DNA from: Ewingella americana ATCC 33852
Lineage (GTDB): Bacteria; Pseudomonadota; Gammaproteobacteria; Enterobacterales; Enterobacteriaceae
Direction of reading: 5' to 3'
NCBI RefSeq assembly: GCF_000735345.1
Contig: NZ_JMPJ01000040.1
Location: 18,716 to 82,715, forward strand
Length of the DNA stretch: 64,000 nucleotides
Positions 26,942-36,171 of this stretch are shown here, in pieces (the first letter of the stretch is position 1; each line of letters starts with the position of its first letter). Under the pieces are notes generated by a model that saw only the letters and a program-made list of their open reading frames with translations, did not search any database and was not told the DNA's origin. A program made the translations under genes and the position numbers.

Positions 26942-27562
26942 TTAGGTCAGAGCAATCATCACATGCTGCTGATAACCCGGACGTTGCGTGAGCTGTTGAT
27001 ACCAGCGCTCGACGTGCGGGTGTTTCAGCCGTTCGATGTCCAAACTGAACCACGCGTAGGCTAAGCAGCCTACCGGGATATCTCCTAGACCGAACTGCTC
27101 GCCGGAGAGCCAAGTTTGCTTGGCTAATACTTCATCGAGCATCGCCCAAGCCTTCTCAAAAGCCGCCATACCGGTGGCAATCACCTGAGGATCGCGCTGA
27201 TCTTCAGGGGTGCGGATCAGGCTGACATACACCTGCCGGAAGGGAATGGCTAAGGTGCCGCTGGCCCAGTCCAGCCACTTATCTGCGGAGGCGCGCTGCT
27301 GAGCGTCGGAACCCCAGAACTGCGGCTGCGCGGCGCGTTCTGCTAGATAACGCAGTATTGCATTGGATTCCCACAGCACGAAGTCGCCGTCCTGCAAGCA
27401 AGGGACTAAACCATTAGGGTTGAGCGCCAAAAAGCTCGCTTCGGTGTTTTTGCCATATTGGCCCCCGGCGTTAATTAGCTGGTACTGCTCGCCAAGCTCT
27501 TCCAACAGCCACAGGACTTTCTTCACATTGGTCGAATTTTCACGACCCCAGACCGTTAACAT
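26942..27562 (-). CDS. Glutathione S-transferase (YliJ-like)
   Basis: 206 aa. The N-terminal thioredoxin-like domain reads MLTVWGRENSTNVKKVLWLLEELG, with the catalytic Ser/Asn region, NPNGLVPCLQDGDFVLWESNAILRYLA carrying the cis-Pro and the ESNAI glutathione-binding motif. The C-terminal helical domain follows from about residue 85. The start at 27562 has GGAG 8 nt upstream. A longer frame to 27748 only adds a translated leader overlapping the next gene. Synteny next to yliI suggests the E. coli yliJ orthologue. Confidence 0.88.
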   Translation of the reverse strand: MLTVWGRENSTNVKKVLWLLEELGEQYQLINAGGQYGKNTEASFLALNPNGLVPCLQDGDFVLWESNAILRYLAERAAQPQFWGSDAQQRASADKWLDWASGTLAIPFRQVYVSLIRTPEDQRDPQVIATGMAAFEKAWAMLDEVLAKQTWLSGEQFGLGDIPVGCLAYAWFSLDIERLKHPHVERWYQQLTQRPGYQQHVMIALT

Positions 27563-27597
27563 GATAATCACTCCAACAAAGTAAAAAGAGGGGCGGC

Positions 27598-27936
27598 TCA
27601 GCTGTGAAAACGCGTCCAGAGCGAGATCAGCAGCCAAGCGGCAAGTGTCCAGCACAGTACGCCGCCGAGTAGTGCATAGGGCAGTTTCATTGAGCCGACG
27701 AGGAAATAGAGGGCAATCAGGTAGACCATGTAAGGAATAACGGCCCACAGCCCGAAGATGATGGTAGTGCGTAATGCTTCAATACTGCGTTCGGTGCCGA
27801 CAATGTAGTGGGCGATAAGCGCAAAAGTGGGAAAGAGAGGTAATAATCCGGCGATATAGTAATTTTTGGTTTTCGACAATAAGCCGATCGCCACCACCAT
27901 CAGCGCGCCAATCAGCGCCTTTATGAGCAGACCCAT
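27598..27936 (-). CDS. GlpM-family inner membrane protein
   Basis: 112 aa, nearly all hydrophobic with four predicted helices (MGLLIKALIGALMVVAIGLL; YYIAGLLPLFPTFALIAHYIV; TTIIFGLWAVIPYMVYLIALYFLV; LLGGVLCWTLAAWLLISLW). This pattern and length match GlpM, a small membrane protein first linked to alginate production in Pseudomonas. Its biochemical role is unknown. ATG 27936 has GGGA about 8 nt upstream. The GST gene follows on the same strand after about 35 nt. Confidence 0.78.
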   Translation of the reverse strand: MGLLIKALIGALMVVAIGLLSKTKNYYIAGLLPLFPTFALIAHYIVGTERSIEALRTTIIFGLWAVIPYMVYLIALYFLVGSMKLPYALLGGVLCWTLAAWLLISLWTRFHS

Positions 27937-28264
27937 CTTCAATTTCCCGTCGTCTTACCGCGCTATGTTGAGAGTCCATTGCGGGTAAGCGCTTTATAGT
28001 TATCGTAAATACCCCATGCCGTGGCACAAACTTGCCCGAGTCACACTTTGTGGTCAAGAGGCGCAATAAGAATAAATATTGCGCGGCGAAACTCAACAAA
28101 GCCTAAAAATCACGACTATTCTAACAATCTTTACATTGCAACGGTTTCATCGCCGCGGATAAAACGGTAGGTTTTAGTCTCGGCGAACGTTTCACTTTTC
28201 AGGCGTAAATCTGTTTGAAAGATAAGATAAATTTCAGTTACATGGACAAAAGCGCTGATAACCT
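27937..28264. other. Intergenic region upstream of dacC and glpM-like gene
   Basis: A divergent 328-nt promoter region. I see A+T-rich stretches near 28050-28140 and 28200-28260 that could hold dacC promoters, but no motif clear enough to name and no further gene. Confidence 0.4.
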
Positions 28265-29476
28265 ATGACAATTTCTCCTAAATTCCAACGGACCTTCCAA
28301 TGCGCGCTCGGCGGCGGCGTTATGCTGCTGGCGCTTCCTGCTGCTCAGGCAGATACCAACCCCGTAGCCCCGCAGATTAACGCTAAATCTTGGGTGTTAA
28401 TGGACTATAACAGTGGGAAAATACTCACTGAGTCCAACCCTGACGCCCGTCTTGACCCGGCCAGTCTGACCAAAATCATGGTCAGCTATGTCGTGGGTCA
28501 GGCAATTAAATCCGGCAAAGTGACCCCTGATGACATGGTGTCCGTGGGTCAGGATGCGTGGGCGACCGGCAACCCGGTGCTGCGCGGCTCCTCGCTGATG
28601 TTCCTCAAGCCGGGCGATAAAGTGCCGGTTTCCGAGCTGAACAAAGGGATCGTGATCCAATCCGGTAATGACGCCAGCATCGCCTTGGCGGACTACATCG
28701 CCGGTAGTCAGGACTCCTTTGTTAGCCTGATGAACCGCTATTCGCAGCAGCTCAAGTTGGATAATACCCACTTCAAAACTGTCCATGGCTTGGATGCCGA
28801 CGGCCAGTACAGCTCGGCCAAAGATATGGCGCTGCTATCACAGGCGCTGATCCGCGATACGCCGGACGAATACGCACTGCACAAAGAAAAAGAATTTACC
28901 TTTAACCGCATTCGCCAAATTAACCGTAACCGCCTGTTGTGGAGCAGCAACCTCAATGTTGACGGCATCAAGACCGGTTACACCTCCGGCGCGGGCTATA
29001 ACTTGGTTTCTTCGGCCAGTGATCCAAGCGGCATGCGTCTGATTGCCGTGGTGATGGGCGCGCCAAGCGACCGTATTCGCTTTAGTGAAAGCGAAAGCCT
29101 GCTGACTTGGGGCTTCCGTTTCTTCGAAACCCTGACACCGATTAAAGCCGGTAATGCCTTCACCACCCAGCGCGTGTGGTTCGGTGAAGAGAAAATGGTG
29201 CCACTGGGCGTGGCGGAAGACGCCTCCCTGACCATGCCAAAGGGCCAGTTGAAAAACCTTAAGGCCAGCTTCAACCTGACCAATAAAGAGCTGGAAGCCC
29301 CGCTGAGCAAGAATCAGGTAGTGGGAACCGTTGATTTTAGCCTCGACGGCAAAGTCATCGACTCGCGCCCGCTGGTGGCCTTGCAGGAAGTGAAAGAAGG
29401 CGGCTTCTTCAGCCGCATTTGGGATTTCGTGATGATGAAAATCAGCGGCCTGTTTGGTTCGATTTTCGGCAAGTAA
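28265..29476 (+). CDS. dacC: D-alanyl-D-alanine carboxypeptidase DacC (PBP6)
   Basis: 403 aa, signal peptide ending AQA-D. All three penicillin-binding motifs are present: Ser67-Leu-Thr-Lys70, Ser133-Gly-Asn135 and Lys236-Thr-Gly238. The C-terminal beta domain ends in an amphipathic membrane anchor ([24 protein letters not shown]). It trims the terminal D-Ala from peptidoglycan pentapeptides. A paralogue such as DacA has the same layout, but the ybjG neighbour supports dacC. Confidence 0.92.
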   Translation: MTISPKFQRTFQCALGGGVMLLALPAAQADTNPVAPQINAKSWVLMDYNSGKILTESNPDARLDPASLTKIMVSYVVGQAIKSGKVTPDDMVSVGQDAWATGNPVLRGSSLMFLKPGDKVPVSELNKGIVIQSGNDASIALADYIAGSQDSFVSLMNRYSQQLKLDNTHFKTVHGLDADGQYSSAKDMALLSQALIRDTPDEYALHKEKEFTFNRIRQINRNRLLWSSNLNVDGIKTGYTSGAGYNLVSSASDPSGMRLIAVVMGAPSDRIRFSESESLLTWGFRFFETLTPIKAGNAFTTQRVWFGEEKMVPLGVAEDASLTMPKGQLKNLKASFNLTNKELEAPLSKNQVVGTVDFSLDGKVIDSRPLVALQEVKEGGFFSRIWDFVMMKISGLFGSIFGK

Positions 29477-29496
29477 TGTAGACTTTCTAGCCAATT

Positions 29497-29533
29497 AAAA
29501 GGCCCGGCATATGCAGCCGGGCCTTTTCTTTTT
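29497..29533 (+). terminator. Intrinsic terminator of dacC
   Basis: A 12-bp perfect stem (AAAAGGCCCGGC at 29497-29508, GCCGGGCCTTTT at 29516-29527) is followed by a T-rich tail. The A-run on the left also lets it act on ybjG from the minus strand. Confidence 0.92.
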
Positions 29534-29551
29534 GTGGTGCTTCAACGGCTG

Positions 29552-30157
29552 TTATTCGCGAACCCAGCCTTTGCGGATTGGCAGGGCAAAGCTAAAGCGA
29601 TAGAGCTTGTCCAACCCTGCTGAGATCTGCTCGCCGAACAGGTTCCACACTAGCTGCGAGAACAGACAACCCACCATGCCGACCAGTAGGCCGCCGAGCA
29701 TGTCCAACGGCCAGTGTACGCCGAGGTAAACGCGGGACCACGCAATGCCAAGGGCGGTGACGATTAACAGCGCGCCAGACCACAGGCGATGCCAGAACAA
29801 GAACGCAATGGCAAAGGTGAAAATCGCCGTGCCGTGGTCACTCGGGAAAGAGTCATCCGGCGCGTGATGCAGGAAGTTATAGCCAAAGCCTTCAACGAAC
29901 GGACGTGCGTGCGGGAACAGCATCGACAGAGTTTTTGCGCAGCTCATTGAGAACAACAGCGCGATGACGGTCTTAGTCACCAAGGTACGCTGGAAAACGA
30001 TATGCTCGCGCTGGCCCCAAAGCCAAAGCCCGATAATCAGCATCGGTACAATCATAATCATGTCATTGGCCATAAAGGTGGCAAACTTGATCATCGCAGG
30101 TGGGGAGGCTGGCGTGGCGTTAATCCAGGTAAATAAAAGATGGTTTAGTTGCTCCAT
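29552..30157 (-). CDS. ybjG: Undecaprenyl-diphosphate phosphatase YbjG (PAP2 family)
   Basis: 201 aa with several transmembrane helices and the three PAP2 motifs: KTLSMLFPHARP, SFPSDHG and SRVYLGVHWPLDMLGG. It dephosphorylates undecaprenyl diphosphate at the outer face of the inner membrane to recycle the lipid carrier. ATG 30157 has GAGG 8 nt upstream; a GTG at 30166 would add three residues. Confidence 0.92.
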   Translation of the reverse strand: MEQLNHLLFTWINATPASPPAMIKFATFMANDMIMIVPMLIIGLWLWGQREHIVFQRTLVTKTVIALLFSMSCAKTLSMLFPHARPFVEGFGYNFLHHAPDDSFPSDHGTAIFTFAIAFLFWHRLWSGALLIVTALGIAWSRVYLGVHWPLDMLGGLLVGMVGCLFSQLVWNLFGEQISAGLDKLYRFSFALPIRKGWVRE

Positions 30158-30497
30158 GCTTGGCACCTCAGCACGGTTTTTTGTTCACTTTGAATCTGCA
30201 AAATTACTACCCTCATCATCATCGGAGTCAGCCAAATAGGCGGCTGAAAAGGTTCTACTCACTTACTGACCATAATTCCAAATTTCGGTTCAACGTTAGT
30301 TTGAGTTAAACGTCGGGTAAAGGGGGATCGTCTGAATATCCCGGTTTCATTGAGCTACGGTATAGGTTCAGAGTGAAATCAGTTTATGGGATATAAATTA
30401 AGAAATCCTTAAGTCGGGGGAGGACCAGCCTCCCGACTTAAACAGTCTGAACAATATGATGGGGTAGAAAAGAGAGTGTGTTTGAAGCAGCGCGCTA
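30158..30497. other. Intergenic region with a hairpin, ybjG to methyltransferase
   Basis: 340 nt containing the ybjG promoter and the end of the methyltransferase transcript. A 10-bp perfect stem (TTAAGTCGGG at 30409-30418, CCCGACTTAA at 30432-30441) is followed on the minus strand by a moderately T-rich tail. It is a plausible terminator for the minus-strand methyltransferase gene. I see no gene. Confidence 0.55.
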
Positions 30498-31232
30498 TTA
30501 ACGCGGTTTTTGTGCGGCGAGCAGGAACATCATTGGGCGTTCGGTTTCTTCTTGCAGGGCAGGCATGCTGGCCAGTTGCTCGGCAGAAGGCCCCCATTCA
30601 TCAACCTGAGTGATAATAAATCCACTCTTGATCAGTAGGTTGATATAGGTTGCCAGCTTGCGATGCTGCTTGATAACCCCTTCGGCAAACCAGTTGGTGA
30701 CGCGTTCGCCTTCGCGCTGATAACCATCTACCGGCCAGGTTTTCTGCCCGCTGGTGGTGGTCAGCCAGCCCGGTTGCGCCGGTGCGGTGAAGATAGGGTG
30801 CTCAGCGGAGAAGACAAAATGCCCGCCCGGAACCAGCGATTGATACACCTGGTCGAACAACCCAGACAGGTTTTGCAGGTAATGCAGCGCCAGCGAGCTG
30901 TAAGCCAAAGAGTAAGTCTCAGCCGGTAATGTCAGGTTATCCAAGTCTTCGCGACGGTAATCGATGTTGTCATCAGCCGTCATACTGCGGGCTTTTTCCA
31001 GCATCTTTGCAGAAATATCCAACCCCAAGACCTGTGCCGCACCCTGTTCGCGCATATAGCGGCAGAACCAGCCGTAACCACAGCCGAGGTCGACCACCTT
31101 TGTTCCGCGAACCTCGGGCAGCATAGCTTTCAAGGCAGGCCACTCCGGCGCGCCGTCTAGGCCATGTACCGAACGGTTAAGTTGTGAATAACCCTCGAAA
31201 AATTGCTGATCGTCATAAATGTTTTGAGCCAT
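30498..31232 (-). CDS. Class I SAM-dependent methyltransferase
   Basis: 244 aa. The Rossmann SAM-binding motif I is VVDLGCGYGWFCRYM (about 46-60), followed by VLGLDISAKMLEKAR (motif II), a DYRREDL segment and YSSLALHYLQNLSGLF (motif post-II). The substrate is not apparent: this fold covers small-molecule, quinone and biosynthetic methylases. No operon partners on the same strand. Confidence 0.85.
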   Translation of the reverse strand: MAQNIYDDQQFFEGYSQLNRSVHGLDGAPEWPALKAMLPEVRGTKVVDLGCGYGWFCRYMREQGAAQVLGLDISAKMLEKARSMTADDNIDYRREDLDNLTLPAETYSLAYSSLALHYLQNLSGLFDQVYQSLVPGGHFVFSAEHPIFTAPAQPGWLTTTSGQKTWPVDGYQREGERVTNWFAEGVIKQHRKLATYINLLIKSGFIITQVDEWGPSAEQLASMPALQEETERPMMFLLAAQKPR

Positions 31233-31311
31233 GTTAATGATTCCTTTAAAACGTTATCCTGTGCCGTATAGGCCCACATAGTGTAGTGAAAAAAGTCAGG
31301 GAGAAAAACGT

Positions 31312-31824
31312 TTGGAGATTCGACAGGCGGTTCAAGCAGACATTGAGCTACTGCGGCAGCTAGGGATTTCGACCTATAAGCACTATTTCGGCGCACTGTG
31401 GCAAAGCCCGGCGGAGCTTGAGGCCTTCCTGCACAGTGACTTCTCCCGCGAAGTTCTCACTCATGGCTTATCCGACCCACAACAGCAGTGGTGGGTTGCC
31501 AGTGAGCAGGGAGAACTGTTGGGGTTCGCCAAGGTGCATGACCAACAGCCGCTGCCGGAGAGCGAGCGCACCGGTGCTATGCTTTGTAAGCTCTATCTCC
31601 AGCCGGGAGCAAAATCGCGCGGTTTGGGTTCGCGCTTATTTAAGCATCTGGAGCAGCAGGCGCGCGGCCGCCAGCAGGGCTTACTTTGGCTGACCGTGTT
31701 GCAGAGCAACACGGCGGCCATCGCGTTTTATCAGCGTCAGGGCATGGTGATTCACAGTGAATCGGCCTACGTGACGCCGACACAATCCACCCCGTTGTGG
31801 ACAATGAAGAAGGAGTTAGGATGA
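31312..31824 (+). CDS. GNAT-family N-acetyltransferase
   Basis: 170 aa. The acetyl-CoA-binding motif is LYLQPGAKSRGLGSRLFKHLEQQA (about 85-110), preceded by a GFAKVHD strand and followed by LTVLQSNTAAIAFYQRQGM. The start is an unusual TTG at 31312 with GGGAG 8 nt upstream. The acceptor is unknown. It starts a small plus-strand cluster with a hypothetical gene and a methyltransferase. Confidence 0.87.
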   Translation: MEIRQAVQADIELLRQLGISTYKHYFGALWQSPAELEAFLHSDFSREVLTHGLSDPQQQWWVASEQGELLGFAKVHDQQPLPESERTGAMLCKLYLQPGAKSRGLGSRLFKHLEQQARGRQQGLLWLTVLQSNTAAIAFYQRQGMVIHSESAYVTPTQSTPLWTMKKELG

Positions 31825-31837
31825 GAAGGGAGGAGCA

Positions 31838-32125
31838 ATGGTCAGAGTAAAACTGGGCGGGCTATTTATCACGCTGGCAGAGGATGAAGAGATCCCTGCG
31901 GAAGAAGAGCTTTACGAGCATTACACCTACATTATTCGCTCCCAGCCGCGCGGTTTTGAGATCTTACGCTACGATCCTTATGCAGGTTGGAAGCGCAAAC
32001 CTGACCGTTGGTTCTCGACCGGGCACAACGCCTTTGTCTTTGCCTACGAGTCCTATGTTGAAGAGTGGAATCAGGTCGATGGCCGCATCGGCGGGCCTTC
32101 TCATACTGTAAATCGCATTATTTAG
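31838..32125 (+). CDS. Conserved hypothetical protein (95 aa)
   Basis: I do not recognise this protein. It is 95 aa, acidic in the middle (EDEEIPAEEELYE), with an aromatic-rich core (YTYIIRSQPRGFEILRYDPYAGWKRKP; FVFAYESYVEEW) and no membrane segment. The ATG has a strong GGAGGAG just upstream, and the gene lies 13 nt after the acetyltransferase and 19 nt before the methyltransferase, so all three are probably one operon. Confidence 0.72.
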   Translation: MVRVKLGGLFITLAEDEEIPAEEELYEHYTYIIRSQPRGFEILRYDPYAGWKRKPDRWFSTGHNAFVFAYESYVEEWNQVDGRIGGPSHTVNRII

Positions 32126-32144
32126 ACCTTCGCAAGGAACGCCC

Positions 32145-32756
32145 GTGGACCACCCTTCAGCAGACAAGATTATCGATTTGTACCAGCGCAACAGCGCGTA
32201 TTGGGATGATATTCGCAGCGACCGGCTGATTGAGTCGCCGTGGCTGGAGAGCTTCCTCAATCTGCAACCCGCCGTGGCCGACATTCTGGATATTGGCTGT
32301 GGCTCCGGCAAGCCGATAGCCCAGTTCTTCGTCGAGCAAGGGCATCGGGTGACGGGCGTCGACGCCTCAGAGGCAATGATTGCGCTCTGTCGCCAGCGTT
32401 TCCCCGCCCATCAGTGGCAAGTGGCTGATATGCGACAGCTCGCGCTCGGGCAGAAATTTGATGGCATTCTGGCGTGGGACAGCTTTTTTCATCTCAAACG
32501 CGACGATCAGCGCGCAATGTTTGCCCTCTTTGCGCAGCACGCCAAGCCCAACGCTGCGCTGATGTTTACCAGCGGCCCGGCCGACGGCGAAGCGATTGGC
32601 CAATTGAATGGTGAAACGCTATATCACGCCAGTTTAGCGCCAGAAGAGTACCGCCAACTGTTGGCTGACCATGGTTTCCGCGTCGTGAAAACCATAGCTG
32701 AAGACCCTGATTGCGGCGGCCACACCATTTGGCTTGCGCAGGCATTCCAGCCTTGA
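32145..32756 (+). CDS. Class I SAM-dependent methyltransferase
   Basis: 203 aa from GTG 32145. Motif I is ILDIGCGSGKPIAQFF (about 46-61), followed by VTGVDASEAMIALCRQRFP, an ADMRQL segment and ILAWDSFFHLKRDDQRAMF. The C-terminus includes HTIWLA. It is a small-molecule type of methylase without a recognisable substrate domain. It is last in the putative three-gene operon and is not obviously a duplicate of the methyltransferase on the opposite strand at 30.5 kb. Confidence 0.85.
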   Translation: MDHPSADKIIDLYQRNSAYWDDIRSDRLIESPWLESFLNLQPAVADILDIGCGSGKPIAQFFVEQGHRVTGVDASEAMIALCRQRFPAHQWQVADMRQLALGQKFDGILAWDSFFHLKRDDQRAMFALFAQHAKPNAALMFTSGPADGEAIGQLNGETLYHASLAPEEYRQLLADHGFRVVKTIAEDPDCGGHTIWLAQAFQP

Positions 32757-33015
32757 AATCAAAGAAATAGAGCATTAATAAATAATCACCAATGGTTATA
32801 TAAATTAATGCTTTTAAAAATTTATTAAATTATTTTTTCATGAAAATCATATGGATGTGATATTCTCCTCATTAAAGCCACTTCATACACATTGCATTTG
32901 CTAAACCATGGTCTAATTTTTAATCAGGTGTCGGCGACATGCAAAAGCAGCCCACCTACACAGCCCGTATTTAATAGCTCTGGCTTAATCATTCAACTGC
33001 AATAAGGGTATATTC
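32757..33015. other. A+T-rich upstream region of the bacteriocin-like gene
   Basis: 259 nt, much richer in A and T than the neighbouring genes, probably a promoter region. A TATATT-like -10 could lie just before the gene. A 12-codon frame (ATG 32939 to TAA 32974; MQKQPTYTARI) precedes the peptide gene, but lacks a clear ribosome site. Confidence 0.4.
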
Positions 33016-33192
33016 ATGAAAGAAAACAAAGAATTGCGCGAATTGTCTATGGACGAAGTTGATGCTGTAAGTGGTGGTGGATTGATCGGTGATTTGCTAG
33101 GTACCGTGGGTCAAATTGTGACGCCACTTCCTATTGTCGGCCCGATTTTGGGCGGGATTTTAGGTAACATTGGCGGCAAGTTCCCTCTGTAA
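33016..33192 (+). CDS. Double-glycine leader peptide, bacteriocin-like (58 aa)
   Basis: A 58-aa product from ATG 33016 with AAGGG 7 nt upstream. The N-terminus (MKENKELRELSMDEVDAVSGG) is a typical double-glycine leader: LxxLSxxExxxVSGG. Cleavage after Gly21 would leave 37 residues rich in Gly, Ile, Leu and Pro with GxxxG patterns (GDLLG, GPILG, GGILG), a single helix-forming hydrophobic stretch and one Lys, resembling class II bacteriocin or microcin peptides. A strong terminator follows 22 nt after the stop. No peptidase-ABC exporter or obvious immunity gene lies in the window, so secretion would need a transporter elsewhere. Identity as an active bacteriocin is inferred. Confidence 0.7.
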   Translation: MKENKELRELSMDEVDAVSGGGLIGDLLGTVGQIVTPLPIVGPILGGILGNIGGKFPL

Positions 33193-33214
33193 GTTTTCCC
33201 AAAAGTATTTGAAG

Positions 33215-33239
33215 AAGCTCCGTTTATCGGGGCTTTTTT
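33215..33239 (+). terminator. Intrinsic terminator of the double-glycine peptide gene
   Basis: An 8-bp stem with one G-T pair (AAGCTCCG at 33215-33222, CGGGGCTT at 33228-33235), a 5-nt loop and a run of T to 33239. The peptide gene is therefore a monocistronic unit. Confidence 0.85.
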
Positions 33240-33300
33240 ATTGGGTCAAGCTCAGATAACGATTAAGCTAAGCCAACTGATTTTCAGGCCGGAGCAAAGC

Positions 33301-33507
33301 ATGACCTTCGATTGGCACAGCGCACCTTTATCCCGCAGCACGGTGATAGATAAGACCTATAAAAACACCCAAAACGTCCGCCGCTTCCTCACCCAAGAGT
33401 GCGGCGAAAACTTCAAATTCGACCGAGATTTAATGGCTTGGATCCGCAGCGGCGCGGCTAAGAATTTGGGAGATGTGGCGGATGAGTGGGTTAGGCGTTG
33501 GGGATAG
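33301..33507 (+). CDS. DUF6434 domain protein
   Basis: 68 aa from ATG 33301 with GGAG at good spacing (an upstream in-frame start at 33241 falls in a terminator). The sequence (FDWHSAPLSRSTVIDKTYKNTQNVRRF) matches the pattern I know as DUF6434, often found with SAP-type DNA-binding segments; function unknown. It sits just after the bacteriocin-like gene but beyond its terminator, so a link is doubtful. Confidence 0.72.
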   Translation: MTFDWHSAPLSRSTVIDKTYKNTQNVRRFLTQECGENFKFDRDLMAWIRSGAAKNLGDVADEWVRRWG

Positions 33508-33546
33508 AGCACCCTCAATAAATTGAAAGTGCTAATTAATGATGAG

Positions 33547-34083
33547 CTATTTAACTCTTTTTATACTGATACCAGAATTCGGTCCAGGAGGGACTCCCAG
33601 TGCAGTTTCTACACCAGTATTATTTCGAAGATCATCCAAGATATTTTGAGGTTTGAATTTTGCACCAATTATTGCTTCTGACTCTGGGCGCGGCTTTTCA
33701 GAGTGTCTTGCTCTATAAGCTTCGACAAATTCATCACCTTCGGAGATTGCTCGACTGCTTAATCCACGAGCATACAAGCGATTAAATTCGCCTTCTGCCA
33801 GAGTCTGTGCCGCAGTGTATGGAACCCGAGCTTGAGTCATTTCCTCGCTTTTGGGTTTTCTTCTAGGGTAAAATTCAGCAAGCAGACCTCTATTTTGAAT
33901 CTCTTTTTCTAACCACGCATCATCTTGCTGAATGGCTTCTTCCAACAAAGTTGGCCAAATTTCTTTGCCTCTTGTTGTCAGATAGTTACTGAGATAAAAG
34001 CGCTCATTTTGCTTATCGTATTGGATTTCTTCCGACATAAACTGCCGAGTAGTTTGGTCTAAATCTAAATAGTTTAAAGCCAT
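33547..34083 (-). CDS. Hypothetical protein (178 aa)
   Basis: I do not recognise this protein. From ATG 34083 (GGCGGA upstream) it is 178 aa, soluble and charged, with helical stretches (QTTRQFMSEEI; KEIWPTLLEEAIQQDDAWLEKEI) and a Pro/Gly-rich tail ending GPNSGISIKRVK. A start at 34125 adds 14 hydrophobic residues overlapping the promoter and is less likely. It is more A+T-rich than its neighbours, as is the adjacent bacteriocin-like pocket, so it may be an accessory gene. Confidence 0.7.
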   Translation of the reverse strand: MALNYLDLDQTTRQFMSEEIQYDKQNERFYLSNYLTTRGKEIWPTLLEEAIQQDDAWLEKEIQNRGLLAEFYPRRKPKSEEMTQARVPYTAAQTLAEGEFNRLYARGLSSRAISEGDEFVEAYRARHSEKPRPESEAIIGAKFKPQNILDDLRNNTGVETALGVPPGPNSGISIKRVK

Positions 34084-34488
34084 TATTATTTCCGCCGTAT
34101 GTAAAAAGATCAAAAACAGCAACAATAAGTAACACCTTGCAACATTTAGATATCTACCATAATAGGTAGGTTATATCAAAAGATTAAATTCCCTTAATGC
34201 AGTTAATAGCCAAGTTGGTTACTAAAGGGCATAGCCACTCCGTCGCCAAATAGAAGGCGTTTTTTATATAACTATTTGTATTTAATGGTTTTTTTCAGAG
34301 AAAAAGAAAAAACCCGATAATCTTGAACCTAAACAGGCGGGATTATCGGGCTCTCCAAAGTGGGGACTTCAAAGAAAAGCAGTGGCATTAATTAAGACTG
34401 CCTTTCCTGAACAAAGTTCGTTCAATGCTGCAAAAATCTAAAAAAATTATTGATTTTTTTAATGCGCATTGCGAATCAATGAGTTAAA
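34084..34488. other. Intergenic region including the ybjL terminator
   Basis: 405 nt of A+T-rich sequence. It holds the promoter of the 178-aa gene (leftward) and the ybjL transcript end. A 10-bp perfect stem (CCCGATAATC at 34313-34322, GATTATCGGG at 34341-34350, 18-nt loop) is followed on the minus strand by a long T-rich run, a good terminator for ybjL. I see no other gene. Confidence 0.7.
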
Positions 34489-36171
34489 TCAGCCTCCCGG
34501 CCAGACAATTACTATCAAGGTACCTGCCAAGGTCAACAATACGTTAGCGATAGCGTAGGTTCCGGCGTATCCGAGGGCTGGTATGTTGCTGCGCGCGGTA
34601 TCGCTGATGATCTCCATGGCCGGTGCGCAGGTGCGGGCACCCATGATGGCGCCGAACAGTAGGGCGCGGTTCATGCGCAGCACGTAAGCGCCGAAGATAA
34701 AGCAGATAACCACCGGCACCAGACTGACGATTAACCCTGAAATCAGCATCTGGCCGCCAATCGCGCCCAGACCCTGGTTGATCCCCGCACCGGCACTCAG
34801 GCCGACACCGGCCATAAACACCATCAGGCCGAACTCCTTCACCATGTTCAACGCGCCCTGCGGGATATAGCCGAAAGTAGGGTGGTTAGCACGTAAGAAG
34901 CCGAGCATGATACCGGCGAACAGCAGCCCGGCGGCATTACCGACGCCAAAACTGAAGTTCTTAAACTGGAAGGTGATAAGGCCAATCATCAGGCCGAGAA
35001 TAAAGAAGGCGCAGAAGGCCAGCAGGTCGGTGACCTGACTGTGAATCGAGATAAACCCGATGCGATCGGCCACGGCTTTAACGCGACGCGCGTCGCCGCT
35101 GACCTGCAACACGTCGCCTTTATTGAGCACGATGCTGTCGTCGATCGGCATCTCTATCTGGCTGCGGATCACGCGGTTAAGGAAGCAGCCGTGGTCGGTC
35201 AAGTTCAGCTGGCTCAGGCGTTTGCCCACCGCGCTGCTGTTCTTCACCACCACTTCTTCGGTCACGATGCGCATGTCCAGCAGGTCGCGGTCGAACACCT
35301 CTTTGCCGTTACGGAAGCTCGGGTCAAGGCGTGAGTGAGCGTCAGGGTAGCCCACCAGCGAGATATCGTCGCCAACCTGCAACACCGCGTCACCGTCCGG
35401 CGTCGCTAAAATGCCGTTACGGCGAATACGCTCGATGTAGCAGCCGGTCTGGCGATAGATACCCAACTCGCGCAGGTTTTTGCCATCGGCCCATGCCACC
35501 AGCTCCTGACCCACGCGATAGGCGCGGATCACTGGCAGATAAACTTTGCGTTTGCTGTCGGTGTCGAGGCCGCGCTCGCGTGCGATTTGTTGGGCGCTGG
35601 TTGGCAGGTCTTGGTGCTGTAATTTTGGCAGATAGCGCGCGCCAAAAATCAGGCTTACCAAGCCAATTAAGTAGGTCAGGGCATAGCCGAGGCTCAGGTT
35701 ATCTAGCTCCGGCCCGAGCAGTTTATTGCCGCCGAGAGTGTTCCTGAGCGTGTCTCCGGCCCCCACCAACACTGGCGTTGAGGTCATGGAGCCTGCCAGC
35801 ATACCGGCGGTCAGCCCGATGTCCCAGCCGAACAGCCGACCAAGGCCAAAGGCCAGCAGCATCGCCGTGCCGACCATCACCAGCGCCAGCATCAGATAGT
35901 TTTTGCCATCGCGGAAGAAAATCGAGAAAAAGTTCGGACCGGCTTCGACCCCGACGCAGAAAATAAACAGCATAAAGCCGAGGTTGAGTGCCTCAGTATT
36001 AATGCTGAAATGTTGTTGGCCGAGCAGCAGGGAAACGACTAATACGCCGATGGAATTTCCGAGTTGGACTGAGCCCAAACGTACTTTTCCCAGACAAAGT
36101 CCGAGCGCTAAAACTACAAATAATAACAGGATGTAATTCCCGTTTAACAAACTAGCGACGTTTATGTTCAC
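34489..36171 (-). CDS. ybjL: Putative transporter YbjL (AspT/YidE family)
   Basis: 560 aa, the normal size. Two membrane halves (about 1-170 and 385-560) flank two cytoplasmic RCK_C-type domains (about 200-370), the layout of the aspartate:alanine exchanger family. Motifs include [17 protein letters not shown] near the N-terminus and [14 protein letters not shown] near the C-terminus. The substrate of YbjL is unknown. It is divergent from ybjM. Confidence 0.93.
   Translation of the reverse strand: MNINVASLLNGNYILLLFVVLALGLCLGKVRLGSVQLGNSIGVLVVSLLLGQQHFSINTEALNLGFMLFIFCVGVEAGPNFFSIFFRDGKNYLMLALVMVGTAMLLAFGLGRLFGWDIGLTAGMLAGSMTSTPVLVGAGDTLRNTLGGNKLLGPELDNLSLGYALTYLIGLVSLIFGARYLPKLQHQDLPTSAQQIARERGLDTDSKRKVYLPVIRAYRVGQELVAWADGKNLRELGIYRQTGCYIERIRRNGILATPDGDAVLQVGDDISLVGYPDAHSRLDPSFRNGKEVFDRDLLDMRIVTEEVVVKNSSAVGKRLSQLNLTDHGCFLNRVIRSQIEMPIDDSIVLNKGDVLQVSGDARRVKAVADRIGFISIHSQVTDLLAFCAFFILGLMIGLITFQFKNFSFGVGNAAGLLFAGIMLGFLRANHPTFGYIPQGALNMVKEFGLMVFMAGVGLSAGAGINQGLGAIGGQMLISGLIVSLVPVVICFIFGAYVLRMNRALLFGAIMGARTCAPAMEIISDTARSNIPALGYAGTYAIANVLLTLAGTLIVIVWPGG

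Noticed and set aside
32939-32974. 11-aa upstream frame before the bacteriocin-like gene
   Set aside because: No clear ribosome site and no sign of conservation could be judged.
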